A stretch of 35,287 bases of DNA from an uncultured Alphaproteobacteria bacterium (GCA_949156565.1 CASCZI010000009.1:1-35287), one strand, 5' to 3'. Positions 7,027 to 15,643 are shown, counted from the first letter of the stretch. Notes: a model not told the origin generated them from the sequence alone. Program-made: numbers and translations.

Positions 7027-7758
7027 ATGAAGATTGAATATGTGCCACTTAATGATGAACCGGACACCAACCCAGACCGGGATTATATCGTCGGGAAATA
7101 TTCGACATTTGACCCGGATCTAAGCCGCCAGGCCGCCGTGGCCAATCAGACCGAAAATCGTTCGGACAAAGTGGCTGCCCTGAATGCCGCCAATAAACGG
7201 GTGAATGCGGCCAAGGCAATGGCCCTGGGGAGGTATATTTTTGAAAGGTTTGAACAGGCACTGGCCCAGGTGTCTGAACTGGGGCGCATGTATGAAAACT
7301 TTGACCAATTAAGTTGGGATGAAAAGGTTGATTTTGCCCAATATTTAATCAACGAGGTCATCAACCGTATCGATTTGGTTGAAAAAAACGAATTGCCCGA
7401 AATCCGTGTGCGTTCCGGGCGGGATGCTAAAATTGCCGGCTTTCGGTTGGCACTGGGCAAGTTCCCGGAAATCATGTTGAATCCCGACATGCACAAGCCA
7501 GAGGGACGTTCTGATTCAAAATTGTCGCCCCGGTCTGATTTTATGGCGACGATAATTCATGAGTTTCAGCATGCCATTGATTTCATGGTGCCGCGGATGT
7601 CGGCTCTGGGGGCCCAGGTGGTGAATATAGCCTGGAAACAATACCAGGGTGTGGTAAAAAACGCCGCAACCGGCGAAGCGGACATCGCCTTGTACGAATT
7701 AAATCCATTGGAAATTATGGCCTATGGGTGGTTTGATAAATTTGGCGGGAAACAATAA
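7027..7758 (+). CDS. Metallopeptidase-like (zincin) protein, HEFQH motif
   Basis: A 243-residue protein without a signal peptide. A zinc-protease motif HEFQHAID lies at about 174-181 and is followed by ELNPLEIMAY near 227-236, whose Glu is well placed as third ligand. The N-terminal half is helical and charged. This resembles small cytosolic or delivered metallopeptidases seen in accessory and phage loci; the substrate is unknown. Base use differs from the neighbours, with CTG for Leu, AGG for Arg and many GCC codons, which hints at transfer. The start is set at ATG 7027 because upstream in-frame codons lie inside the promoter. It is framed by the chimeric tRNA and tRNA-Ala. Confidence 0.75.
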   Translation: MKIEYVPLNDEPDTNPDRDYIVGKYSTFDPDLSRQAAVANQTENRSDKVAALNAANKRVNAAKAMALGRYIFERFEQALAQVSELGRMYENFDQLSWDEKVDFAQYLINEVINRIDLVEKNELPEIRVRSGRDAKIAGFRLALGKFPEIMLNPDMHKPEGRSDSKLSPRSDFMATIIHEFQHAIDFMVPRMSALGAQVVNIAWKQYQGVVKNAATGEADIALYELNPLEIMAYGWFDKFGGKQ

Positions 7759-7790
7759 AAACAGGCATATGGAAAACATGCCTGTTTTTG
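7757..7790 (+). terminator. Rho-independent terminator of the metallopeptidase-like gene
   Basis: Overlaps the stop codon. Stem AAAACAGGCAT/ATGCCTGTTTT with a 9-base loop and a T-run. Confidence 0.85.
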
Positions 7791-7843
7791 TTTGTCCGGG
7801 CGCTCATCAGATGCTTGTCCCCGATATTCATTCGACATCGCAA

Positions 7844-7903
7844 ATAAAAAACCGTCCATTTGGACGGTATCCAATTCTGGTGGAGCTGATCGGACTCGAA
7901 CCG
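7844..7903. repeat. Direct repeat: tRNA-Ala 3' end plus terminator, copy 2
   Basis: Partner of 6820-6879; this is the original context, since here the tRNA-Ala is complete. Confidence 0.85.
7845..7868 (-). terminator. Rho-independent terminator of tRNA-Ala
   Basis: Minus-strand stem ACCGTCC/GGACGGT, loop of four, then a T-run, ten bases past the tRNA CCA end. Confidence 0.8.
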
Positions 7904-7953
7904 ACGACCCCTTGCATGCCATGCAAGTGCTCTACCAACTGAGCTACAACCCC
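7878..7953 (-). tRNA. tRNA-Ala (anticodon GGC)
   Basis: A 76-nt cloverleaf on the minus strand with encoded CCA. The acceptor GGGGTTG pairs with CAGCTCC and contains the G3:U70 wobble that defines alanine identity. The anticodon loop ATGGCAT carries GGC, and the T-loop is TTCGAGT. It reads away from frr, which starts 88 bases to the right on the plus strand. Confidence 0.96.
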
Positions 7954-8041
7954 ATTACAGAATCCTATTTTATATTTCTTCTTGCCAAATGTCAAATCAA
8001 TTTGCTAATCTTTTTATAAGTTATTTTTTTAGGAGATATTT

Positions 8042-8602
8042 ATGGACTATACCGCATTAAAATCCGAAGTTGAACAAAAGACACTTCAGACCATTGACGT
8101 TTTAAAAAATGAATACGCGGGCCTGCGTACTGGGCGGGCATCGGTGCATTTGTTGGATGGCGTTCGGGCCGTTGTATATGGGTCCGAAATGCCCTTGAAT
8201 CAGGTGGCAACCGTATCCGCGCCGGATACGCAAACGTTGTCGGTGACGGTTTGGGATGCCACAAATGCCCCGGCGGTGGAAAAAGCAATTCGGGATTCGG
8301 GATTGGGATTGAACCCGATGACGGCGGGTGGTGTAATTCGATTGAATTTGCCCCCATTAACCGAAGAACGCCGCAAAGAATTGGTCAAAGTGTCGGGTAA
8401 ATATGCCGAAGAGGCCAAGATTTCAATGCGTAATATTCGCCAAGATGCGATGGGTAAAATTAAACGTGCCGTCACAGACAAAGAAATTTCCGAAGACGAT
8501 CAACGTCGTTACGAAGACGATCTGCAAAAAGTTTTTGAATCCCGTGCGGCCGAAGTTGATGCCATCGCCCGCCAGAAAGAATCCGATATTATGTCTGTTT
8601 AA
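8042..8602 (+). CDS. frr: Ribosome recycling factor
   Basis: A 186-residue protein of the usual RRF length. It has the conserved LRTGRASVHLLDG segment near residues 29-41, the KAIRDSGLGLNP hinge and the LPPLTEERRKELVK block that begins the second long helix. It releases ribosomes from mRNA after termination together with EF-G. A strong AGGAG ribosome-binding site precedes the ATG. It is first in the envelope operon with uppS and cdsA. pyrH, the usual upstream partner, is not here. Confidence 0.97.
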   Translation: MDYTALKSEVEQKTLQTIDVLKNEYAGLRTGRASVHLLDGVRAVVYGSEMPLNQVATVSAPDTQTLSVTVWDATNAPAVEKAIRDSGLGLNPMTAGGVIRLNLPPLTEERRKELVKVSGKYAEEAKISMRNIRQDAMGKIKRAVTDKEISEDDQRRYEDDLQKVFESRAAEVDAIARQKESDIMSV

Positions 8603-8621
8603 TAAAATATAAGGCGCATGG

Positions 8622-9395
8622 ATGTTCAAACTGTTTAAGAAAAAAACGTCGGCCATTTCGGGCGTTAATGGGACACCGGGACGCGTACCGTCCCATGTCG
8701 CGTTTATTTGCGATGGAAATCGGCGTTGGGCGGAAAAACATGGGTTACCCCCCCTTATGGGGCATCAGGCCGGAATCCAAAATTTCGAAGGTTTGGTGGA
8801 TTGGTATATGGCCCGTGGTGTCACAACCGTTACATTCTTTATCTTTTCAACTGAAAATTGGGGACGTTCGGATGAAGAAGTGGGATTTTTGATGAATCTG
8901 TTTCAGACAGAATTAGCCAAGAATCTGAAAAATGCGGTAAAGAAAAATTTGCGTTATCGTGTGGTTGGAACGCGGGATCGGTTGCCCAAAAAATTGGCAA
9001 ATTTATGTGATAAATTGGAACATGAATCTGCCGAAAACACCGGGGGTACGGTTGTATTTGCATTAAATTATGGCGGAATGGATGAAATTGTTCGGGCCGT
9101 CAATGATGCCATATCAGCAGGTGTGCCGGTAACGCGTGAAACGTTTGAATCATATTTGGACAGTGGCGATTTATTACCCATTGATTTGATGGTCCGGACC
9201 AGTAATGAATGCCGGATATCAAATTTCTTGTTGTGGAAATTGGCATATGCAGAATTGATGTTCATCCCCGAAGATTGGCCCGATTTTATAAAGAACCCAA
9301 AACTTTGGCAACGGACGTTGGATGAATTTGCCGGACGTGATCGACGTTTTGGCGGTGGCAAGAAAGATAATTACCTGGGAAAGAAAAAGAAATGA
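8622..9395 (+). CDS. uppS: Undecaprenyl diphosphate synthase (cis-prenyltransferase)
   Basis: A 257-residue enzyme that makes C55 undecaprenyl diphosphate from farnesyl diphosphate and isopentenyl diphosphate, the lipid carrier for peptidoglycan. Motifs in order: HVAFICDGNRRWA with the catalytic Asp near residue 30, the STENWGR loop, FALNYGG, and the C-terminal RTSNECRISNFLLWKLAYAE region that binds the isopentenyl diphosphate and Mg2+. The CDGNRRWA variant replaces the commoner MDGNGRWA. It starts 19 bases after frr and overlaps cdsA by four bases (ATGA), indicating coupled translation. Confidence 0.96.
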   Translation: MFKLFKKKTSAISGVNGTPGRVPSHVAFICDGNRRWAEKHGLPPLMGHQAGIQNFEGLVDWYMARGVTTVTFFIFSTENWGRSDEEVGFLMNLFQTELAKNLKNAVKKNLRYRVVGTRDRLPKKLANLCDKLEHESAENTGGTVVFALNYGGMDEIVRAVNDAISAGVPVTRETFESYLDSGDLLPIDLMVRTSNECRISNFLLWKLAYAELMFIPEDWPDFIKNPKLWQRTLDEFAGRDRRFGGGKKDNYLGKKKK

Positions 9396-10051
9396 AAGCA
9401 AAACTGTCTAATACATCAATGCGGATTGTTGCGGCCGTCGTCATGATTATGATTGCGGCGATTGCCGCCATGGGGCAATATTATGGTTTTCCGGCGGTTC
9501 GATGGTTGGGATGCGCGGTTGTTGCGTTAATGATTCTTGAATATGTGGGTGTTTTATGGCGTCATCGCGCGACGGCATTAACCAAGAAAAATGCCGTGAT
9601 ATGCATTGCGTTTTTGGGATGGTTGATTGTCATGTTGCGTGCCATTTATGTGGTTGGAAATCGGCCATGGATTATCTTGTTGATGTTAATGACGATTGCG
9701 GCGGCCGACATTGGGGCATGGTTTTTTGGGAAAATGTTGGGCGGCGATAAAATGTGGGAACGGTTGTCGTCGGGAAAAACATGGTCGGGGCAGATTGCAG
9801 GTATTTTGTGCGGGACATTGGCAGCGATTATGTATGGGCTGCTGGGGACGGACACATTTATGCCACAATTAATGTGGATCGGGATCAGTATGGCATTAAT
9901 GTCGCAATATGGCGATTTAACGGCCAGTATGATTAAACGGCGTATCGGTATCAAAGATTTTGGCAATATCATTCCCGGACACGGCGGTGTTCTGGATCGG
10001 TTTGACGGATGGATATATGTGTTGCCAATTGTATGGATGGTGACATTATAA
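9392..10051 (+). CDS. cdsA: Phosphatidate cytidylyltransferase (CDP-diacylglycerol synthase)
   Basis: A 219-residue integral membrane enzyme that converts phosphatidate and CTP into CDP-diacylglycerol for phospholipid synthesis. About six hydrophobic segments are visible. The C-terminal CDP-DAG synthase signature is intact: SMIKRRIGIKDFGNIIPGHGG followed by DRFDG. It is shorter than the typical 260-285 residues, mostly at the N-terminus. Translation is coupled to uppS. dxr, which often follows cdsA in proteobacteria, is replaced by a short ORF here. Confidence 0.94.
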   Translation: MKAKLSNTSMRIVAAVVMIMIAAIAAMGQYYGFPAVRWLGCAVVALMILEYVGVLWRHRATALTKKNAVICIAFLGWLIVMLRAIYVVGNRPWIILLMLMTIAAADIGAWFFGKMLGGDKMWERLSSGKTWSGQIAGILCGTLAAIMYGLLGTDTFMPQLMWIGISMALMSQYGDLTASMIKRRIGIKDFGNIIPGHGGVLDRFDGWIYVLPIVWMVTL

Positions 10052-10067
10052 ATGGGGGGCGCGCACA

Positions 10068-10193
10068 ATGGAACCAGATGACGTTGGATGCGGGAAATGG
10101 TTTGATTTAAACGCGTTGTCCAAAAACGTTTATGCGCGCACGCGCAAAATGATTGAAAATGATACGGCGCATCACCAAATGGGTGATTTGTGA
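10068..10193 (+). CDS. Possible 41-residue small protein between cdsA and rseP
   Basis: ATG 10068 to TGA 10193 encodes a charged, soluble 41-residue peptide beginning MEPDDVGCGKWFDL, with a basic helix-like segment in the middle (NVYARTRKMIEN). It begins 16 bases after cdsA, has a G-rich stretch at a plausible ribosome-binding distance, and ends 28 bases before rseP. It occupies the place where dxr is found in related operons. No similarity to Dxr is visible and no family is recognised, so it could also be non-coding. Confidence 0.4.
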   Translation: MEPDDVGCGKWFDLNALSKNVYARTRKMIENDTAHHQMGDL

Positions 10194-10221
10194 CGTTTTT
10201 AAAAAAAAAGGAAAGGGAAAT

Positions 10222-11277
10222 ATGCACGTAATTATGACCATTGTGGCATTGTTGATTGTTTTGGGTGTTGTGGTATTCGTTCATGAATTGGGGCATTTTT
10301 TGGCGGCCCGTGCGTGTGGTGTGCGTGTAAATAAATTTTCTATTGGGTTTGGTCCGGCATTGGTCAAATGGTGTGACAGGTGCGGTACCGTATGGCAAAT
10401 TGCCGCATTGCCATTGGGCGGATATGTATCGATTTATGGCCAAGAAGATATGTTTGATCGCAAAAAATATAATGCGTTGCCGGCGGATAAAAAGTGTGGG
10501 CATTATCTGTCGGTGCCGGCATGGAAACAATTTATTATTATTGCGGCCGGGGTTGTGATGAACTTTGTCTTGGCATGGGGGATTTATTCGGCATTGTTTA
10601 TGTTTCAACCCAAAAATGTTCAATTGCCGGTGGTCGGCCAAGTGATTCAGGAATCTATCGCGTTTCGCGCCGGGGTAAAACCGGGTGACACCGTTATGCG
10701 TATTGACGAAGAAAAAATTACCAATTGGGGCGAATTAATTATTGCCAAAGAATTGGCCGCCAATCGGGATGCGAATGTCTTGCTGTTGCGGGGGGATAAA
10801 TTGGTGTCGGTGAAATTGGCGCCGGCCGAACGGTGGGGCTTGATCGCCGATGGCAGTCGGACCGAATTTCGCAAAAAAGGATTTTTCGGGGCCATTCGTG
10901 CCGGGGCACGTGAAACGTATAATCAATCAAAAACGTTATTGGTTGTGTTAAAACAGATTGTGACCGGCGAAAGATCATCGAAACAGTTGGGGTCATTTAT
11001 CACCATTGCCGAAGTTTCAGGCCAGGCCATGGCCATGGGATTATTTGCGTTTTTATCGATAATTGCGTTGTTGTCGGTGAATCTGGGGGTTATTAATTTA
11101 TTGCCATTACCGGTTCTGGACGGGGGGTATTTATTGATATTGATTATAGAGGCGATTACCCGACGTAAATTAGAAGGCCGCGGCATGGAAATCGCCATTA
11201 TGTGCGGGTGGGGTTTGATTATTGCCCTGTTTGCGTTGACTATGTGGAATGATTTGGCCCGTGTGTTTGGGCGATAA
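10222..11277 (+). CDS. rseP: Site-2 zinc metalloprotease RseP
   Basis: A 351-residue inner-membrane protease. The first transmembrane helix is followed by the zinc motif HELGH at about 20-24, with the HELGHFLAAR context typical of RseP. A PDZ domain lies around 130-210 (VIQESIAFRAGVKPGDTVMRI), and the C-terminal NLLPLPVLDGG motif supplies the third zinc ligand Asp. RseP carries out intramembrane cleavage in envelope stress signalling and clears signal peptides. ATG 10222 is chosen because a strong GGAAAGGGAA ribosome-binding site is next to it and it begins directly at the helix. The region upstream holds the 41-residue ORF. bamA follows after 20 bases. Confidence 0.95.
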   Translation: MHVIMTIVALLIVLGVVVFVHELGHFLAARACGVRVNKFSIGFGPALVKWCDRCGTVWQIAALPLGGYVSIYGQEDMFDRKKYNALPADKKCGHYLSVPAWKQFIIIAAGVVMNFVLAWGIYSALFMFQPKNVQLPVVGQVIQESIAFRAGVKPGDTVMRIDEEKITNWGELIIAKELAANRDANVLLLRGDKLVSVKLAPAERWGLIADGSRTEFRKKGFFGAIRAGARETYNQSKTLLVVLKQIVTGERSSKQLGSFITIAEVSGQAMAMGLFAFLSIIALLSVNLGVINLLPLPVLDGGYLLILIIEAITRRKLEGRGMEIAIMCGWGLIIALFALTMWNDLARVFGR

Positions 11278-11297
11278 ATATTGGGAATGGAATTGTT

Positions 11298-13580
11298 ATG
11301 AAATGTAAAAGTGTTTATTTGTCTGTGATGGCGATGTCATTGGTTCCGGTCGGGGCATCGGCGGCACGTGTTGCGCGGGTTGATGTTACGGGTAATTCAC
11401 GCATGGATGCAGAATCGGTGCGTATTCTGGCCGGGGTTCAGGTGGGGGATACCATCAACGCCGAAGGGGTGAATAAGACGGCAAAAAAGCTGCGCGAGAG
11501 TGGATATTTTTCTAAAATCGATGTCCGTTTATCGGGTGATGTATTAAAGATTAATATTACCGAATCTCCGACCGTGAATATGGTCACAGTCGAAGGTAAT
11601 GATGACATATCAACCGATGATTTGAAAAAAGAAATTCGATTAAAAGAACGGTCATCATATGATGAATCTGTTATTGGGGCGGATGTGCAACGCATGTTGA
11701 CCGTATATCAGCGCAAGGGATTTTTCGGCACAAAAATTGAACCGAAAAAAATTGCGTTGTCGGATAACCGGGTTAATGTCGTCTATGAAATCAAAGAAGG
11801 ACATCCGACATATATTCGTAAAATCGATTTTGTGGGCAATAAGAAATTTCGTAATCGCACATTGCGTGATGAAATATTATCACGTGAACATACATGGTGG
11901 CGGTTCATGACACAATTTGATGTGTTCGATGAAGATCGCATTTTGTATGATCAACAGATGCTGCGGCAATTTTATCTGCGAAATGGTTATGTTGATTTTC
12001 AGGTAAAAAATGCCAATGGTGTTTTTACCCCCGACCGGGAATATTATTCGGTGACATTTACGGTGGACGAAGGGCCCCGGTATGATTTTGGAAAATTGAC
12101 CGTCACCAATCCATTTCCGGATGTACCCGATGATGTATTAATGCGGGCGATGAAAATGCGCGATGGCGATGTTTATAATGTTGATTTGGTCGAAGAAACA
12201 ATGACCGCCATGCGTGGGGCGGTGGCGGATTATGGATATGCATTTATTAACGTGGAACCTGTACCGGTTAAACATGACGATACGCATACGATTGATCTTG
12301 ATTTTAAAATTAAAAAAACAAATCGAATTTATCTGAATTCAATTAATATTTTGGGTAATGTTCGCACATTTGACAGTGTGATTGAACAATTATTACCTAT
12401 GCGCGCCGGGGATCCATTTTCATTGCAAACGATCGAAGAAGGGCGCCAGCGTTTAATGCGGACCCGTTATTTCAAAGACGTTCAAATGACGCCGACACGC
12501 ATCGCGGATGCGAATATGATGAACCTGGATGTCAAGGTCGAAGAACAACCCACCGGGGAATTGTCGGGCGGATTTGGATGGTCCAATATTAATGGATTTA
12601 TGGTTGATGCGGGCATAACCGAAAATAATTTTATGGGGCGTGGCCAGACGGTTCAATTGCGCGGTTCAATTGCAGAATATCAAAAGCAAGCCTTGTTCAG
12701 CTTTACCGAACCTTATCTGTTTGGTCGCCAATTGTCGGCGGGGTTTGATGTGTCGTACACCATGTATAATTATTCTTCGTTGGGCAGTTTTGGTTATGAC
12801 CGTGATTCATTTGCCGTTTCCGGTCGGATGGGGTGGCGTTTGACCGATCATTGGACCCAGACATTACGTCTGTCGGCAACATTTGACCAGAATTATGATC
12901 TGCAATCATCGGGATGGCGTGCGGCCAATCTGTATACGTTGGGAACGAATTGGCGGTATCATAATTTGAAAACAAATTTTGAACAAAATACCCATACCGG
13001 TGTTGTTGGTAATCTTGGTGTGTCGTACACCGGATTTGGGGGGACCGAAACATTTATGCGATACAGTGCGGATGTCATCGGTATGGTTAATTTCTGGTCT
13101 GATCGGTGGCAATTGCGGTCATCACTGGATTTTGGATATATTCAACCGCTGGATGGGGATTATGTGTCGCGTGTGTATCGGTATTTCTTGGGCGGTGAAT
13201 CATTGCGCGGGTTTGATGTTGCCGGCGTGGGCAGTCGTAATTGGTTCTATACCAATTATTCATTGGGGGGATTGTGGAAATTAAATGGATCAACGCAGTT
13301 GAATTTCCCGATATTTATTCCTGATGAATATCAGATTAAGGGATTTGTCTTTATGGATTATGGTATTTTGGGCAAACCCCCACGGGCCGAAGATACGTAT
13401 TGTGTTGGGGATAAATGTCGCCCCAATTACATTGATCAAGATCTGCGTACATCGGTGGGCGTTGGAATTTATTGGAATACACCGATGGGACCGATGAATT
13501 TTTCATGGGGATGGCCACTAAAAATGAATGATTATGATCGGGAGCAGCGATTCTTGCTTTCGTTCGAAACACAATTTTAA
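11298..13580 (+). CDS. bamA: Outer-membrane protein assembly factor BamA
   Basis: A 760-residue Omp85 protein. A signal peptide (about 1-22) is followed by five POTRA domains, beginning ARVARVDVTGNSRMDAESV. The C-terminal 16-strand barrel spans about residues 420-760, with the diagnostic VRGF-like LRGFDVAGVG in the L6 loop region and a terminal Phe (SFETQF). BamA is the core of the BAM complex that inserts beta-barrel proteins. It ends the frr-uppS-cdsA-rseP-bamA operon and is followed by a hairpin terminator. The two autotransporters in this window would depend on it. Confidence 0.97.
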   Translation: MKCKSVYLSVMAMSLVPVGASAARVARVDVTGNSRMDAESVRILAGVQVGDTINAEGVNKTAKKLRESGYFSKIDVRLSGDVLKINITESPTVNMVTVEGNDDISTDDLKKEIRLKERSSYDESVIGADVQRMLTVYQRKGFFGTKIEPKKIALSDNRVNVVYEIKEGHPTYIRKIDFVGNKKFRNRTLRDEILSREHTWWRFMTQFDVFDEDRILYDQQMLRQFYLRNGYVDFQVKNANGVFTPDREYYSVTFTVDEGPRYDFGKLTVTNPFPDVPDDVLMRAMKMRDGDVYNVDLVEETMTAMRGAVADYGYAFINVEPVPVKHDDTHTIDLDFKIKKTNRIYLNSINILGNVRTFDSVIEQLLPMRAGDPFSLQTIEEGRQRLMRTRYFKDVQMTPTRIADANMMNLDVKVEEQPTGELSGGFGWSNINGFMVDAGITENNFMGRGQTVQLRGSIAEYQKQALFSFTEPYLFGRQLSAGFDVSYTMYNYSSLGSFGYDRDSFAVSGRMGWRLTDHWTQTLRLSATFDQNYDLQSSGWRAANLYTLGTNWRYHNLKTNFEQNTHTGVVGNLGVSYTGFGGTETFMRYSADVIGMVNFWSDRWQLRSSLDFGYIQPLDGDYVSRVYRYFLGGESLRGFDVAGVGSRNWFYTNYSLGGLWKLNGSTQLNFPIFIPDEYQIKGFVFMDYGILGKPPRAEDTYCVGDKCRPNYIDQDLRTSVGVGIYWNTPMGPMNFSWGWPLKMNDYDREQRFLLSFETQF

Positions 13581-13582
13581 AA

Positions 13583-13612
13583 ATCCGCCCCATGGGGCGG
13601 ATATTATTTTAT
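13583..13612. terminator. Hairpin terminator between bamA and the convergent hydrolase gene
   Basis: A perfect 9-bp stem (ATCCGCCCC/GGGGCGGAT) with a two-base loop begins two bases after the bamA stop. The T-tail is interrupted. It could serve both converging genes. Confidence 0.7.
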
Positions 13613-13626
13613 ATAAATGCAAATAA

Positions 13627-14562
13627 TTATGCCTGTTGACGGGTGTTTTGATGATATCTGTCTTTTAATGATGTTAATATCTTTTGTGATATATTTTCAT
13701 AGGCCATTTGGGAATTTTCAAACGTATGGTCTGCGCCGTCGATCAAATACAAGCTTTTGTTCGTGGTGGGTAATGCGTCATAATATTGCCGGTTGATCCC
13801 ATATTCGGCCATATGGTCCCCGGTGCCCAATAAAAACGTAATATGACGTCCATCCAATGATGGATACATGCGGTTGGCGACATCGCCGGGGCTAAGCTTC
13901 CATGATTTTGGCAATGGCACATTTAAATTATAAAGTGATGCCGGATACGGATATTTAATATTGTTAATCATCCGATACATGGTAGATGTTTTATGCATTA
14001 ATGTCCGCCATGTCCGTCCCGATGGATCGGTACGCATTATCTTTTCATATAATGCCCATACCCGCGTTGGTGGAACAAAATATGGGTTGGCCATAATATG
14101 TTCATTAAAATAGTGACGAACAAATGGCGAATACACGCACAGGTCGGCCATTGCCCGCCCCGACATCGAATGGACCCATGATACCCGATAATTGTGATTG
14201 ATTTCGGGGATTTTTTCACAAAATTGTAATGAATGAAAAACAACCGCTTTTTGCCGGGCCAGTGTCATTGCAGAAATCTGTTTTTCGGTTCCACTTGTCG
14301 CACTAAGGTCAATTCCTTCGATCGTGATGATGTCAAATCCATTGTTCAATGCCAATTGCATCGGAATTTTCATGCACGGTTCGATGGGACTGCCGCCGTA
14401 TCCGTGGATAAAATATATGGTGCCGAATGATGGGTTTGTGGTTTTACCCAACGATAAATAAATATTAGCCAACGGTTTATTTCGGCGATTTTTGATTTGA
14501 TAAGATTTTTCAAAATATGACAACGAAATGTTGTCAATCATACTTCGGTCTATGTCTGACAT
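13627..14562 (-). CDS. Alpha/beta hydrolase, probable serine esterase or lipase
   Basis: A 311-residue protein with an alpha/beta-hydrolase layout. The oxyanion segment FIHGYGGSP lies at 51-59. The nucleophile-elbow candidate is VHSMSG at 130-135, which corresponds to the usual GHSMGG and puts the nucleophile at Ser132. An acid residue lies in GTGDHMAE and the catalytic His in DGADHTFE near the C-terminus. Both elbow glycines are changed to Val and Ser, which is unusual. No signal peptide is present, so it is probably cytosolic. The substrate is unknown. It diverges from the VirB-like operon. Confidence 0.85.
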   Translation of the reverse strand: MSDIDRSMIDNISLSYFEKSYQIKNRRNKPLANIYLSLGKTTNPSFGTIYFIHGYGGSPIEPCMKIPMQLALNNGFDIITIEGIDLSATSGTEKQISAMTLARQKAVVFHSLQFCEKIPEINHNYRVSWVHSMSGRAMADLCVYSPFVRHYFNEHIMANPYFVPPTRVWALYEKIMRTDPSGRTWRTLMHKTSTMYRMINNIKYPYPASLYNLNVPLPKSWKLSPGDVANRMYPSLDGRHITFLLGTGDHMAEYGINRQYYDALPTTNKSLYLIDGADHTFENSQMAYENISQKILTSLKDRYHQNTRQQA

Positions 14563-14658
14563 TTTGATGTTGGTTCTGTTTTTTATTGTGTAATGATTAT
14601 CAAATCATACAGGTTGCGTAATGTCAAGGTGTTTGTATTCCGTTGATGTGTTTTGGAC

Positions 14659-14688
14659 TTGACCTGAACAAAAGAATTTTCTTATAAT
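14659..14688 (+). promoter_or_regulatory. Promoter of the VirB-like operon
   Basis: TTGACC, 18-base spacer and TATAAT. The predicted start is near 14695, about 55 bases ahead of the lipoprotein ATG. On the other strand a TTGACA lies at 14627-14622 and could be the -35 of the divergent hydrolase gene, but its -10 is weak. Confidence 0.65.
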
Positions 14689-14749
14689 CAATCAAAGGTT
14701 GAATTTATAAAAACATATTTTTTATGTTTATATGGGAAAGGGGGATCGC

Positions 14750-14896
14750 ATGAAAAAACTTTTTTTGGGTCTGTTTGTGGCATTGGCATTGGCCGGATGT
14801 GGCCAGGTATATGACCGTGAACCGGTGGGCGTGGGATATGACAGTAATGAATTAAAGTTAAGTCCGTGCGCCTGTATCATGGTATACCAAGGTTAA
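14750..14896 (+). CDS. VirB7-like mini-lipoprotein
   Basis: A 48-residue lipoprotein too short for ordinary gene calling. The signal peptide is MKKLFLGLFVALALAGC, with lipobox LAGC and lipidation at Cys17. About 31 mature residues follow, with a CAC motif near the C-terminus. An AAGGGGGAT ribosome-binding site sits upstream. VirB7 proteins of type IV secretion systems are lipoproteins of this size that brace VirB9 at the outer membrane. The assignment rests on size, lipobox and the VirB8-like gene that follows, so the precise family is inferred. Confidence 0.75.
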   Translation: MKKLFLGLFVALALAGCGQVYDREPVGVGYDSNELKLSPCACIMVYQG

Positions 14897-14947
14897 TGCC
14901 AATCGCACGCATGGCGTGAATACAAAAAACACCACGGGGGAAACGTT

Positions 14948-15640
14948 TTGGATTACCCATCAAGTTTTGACATATCTGCATTTCCGGCCGGGCGGCGCAT
15001 TGCGCTGTCCCGGGTTATGTCCATTGGGGCGATGATTGCGTTTTTTGTTATTGTATGCCTGTGTGGATTAATTTTGTGGTCTGTGCATTCGCGGCGTTTG
15101 GAACCATTTATGATTGCGGTTGATGCCGATACGGGTGTGTGGTCGATGGTCGGGCGGGGCGCATGGACGATTGATTATTCTGTGGAACGTACAATGCAAG
15201 AATCGGTCGTTGGTCGGTTTATGGAAAATTGGCTGACCATTGCCGAAGATGCCGATGAAAACATCGCCGCATGGGGAAAATGTTCCCGTGACGATTGTAA
15301 TTCGGGTGACGGTTTGTTGTATGGAACGCGTCGTTGTGCCATTTATTGTCACAGTGGGGATGACATCTTTAACCGTTTCACCTATAACGTGGTTAATCAT
15401 TATACGACCCGCGCAGCATCGGGGGAAACATGGATACCCAATACCACCACCATGCAGATTACGCCGATCGATCGTATAACAGATGCCGGGGGAACATGGC
15501 GGGTTTTGGCCACCGTGGAATCAAATCAAAATGGACCTTTTCGGGTCGAAGCGTTTGTGAAATTGGCCCGGAATATTGAAAATTATCCGGCCGGGATGGG
15601 ATTTTATATTACGGATTTTAACGCCTATAGGATTGATTAG
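14948..15640 (+). CDS. VirB8-like type IV secretion inner-membrane protein
   Basis: A 230-residue protein with a short cytoplasmic N-terminus, one transmembrane helix (about residues 24-46) and a periplasmic domain that opens with RRLEPFMIAVDADTG, the typical VirB8 strand after the membrane helix. The C-terminus (VEAFVKLARNIENYPAGMG) matches the end of the VirB8 fold. VirB8 is a scaffold of type IV secretion assembly. It starts at TTG 14948, where a GGGGGAAA ribosome-binding site is correctly spaced and no in-frame ATG lies upstream. The periplasmic domain carries four clustered Cys residues (CSRDDCNSG, CAIYCH), likely two disulphides. No other core type IV secretion gene (VirB4, VirB10, VirD4) is nearby. 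Confidence 0.7.
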   Translation: MDYPSSFDISAFPAGRRIALSRVMSIGAMIAFFVIVCLCGLILWSVHSRRLEPFMIAVDADTGVWSMVGRGAWTIDYSVERTMQESVVGRFMENWLTIAEDADENIAAWGKCSRDDCNSGDGLLYGTRRCAIYCHSGDDIFNRFTYNVVNHYTTRAASGETWIPNTTTMQITPIDRITDAGGTWRVLATVESNQNGPFRVEAFVKLARNIENYPAGMGFYITDFNAYRID

Positions 15641-15643
15641 TTC

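Noticed and set aside
10153-10221. Longer N-terminus for rseP
   Set aside because: ATG 10222 has a strong ribosome-binding site and begins right at the first membrane helix; the extension is basic and unconserved in character.
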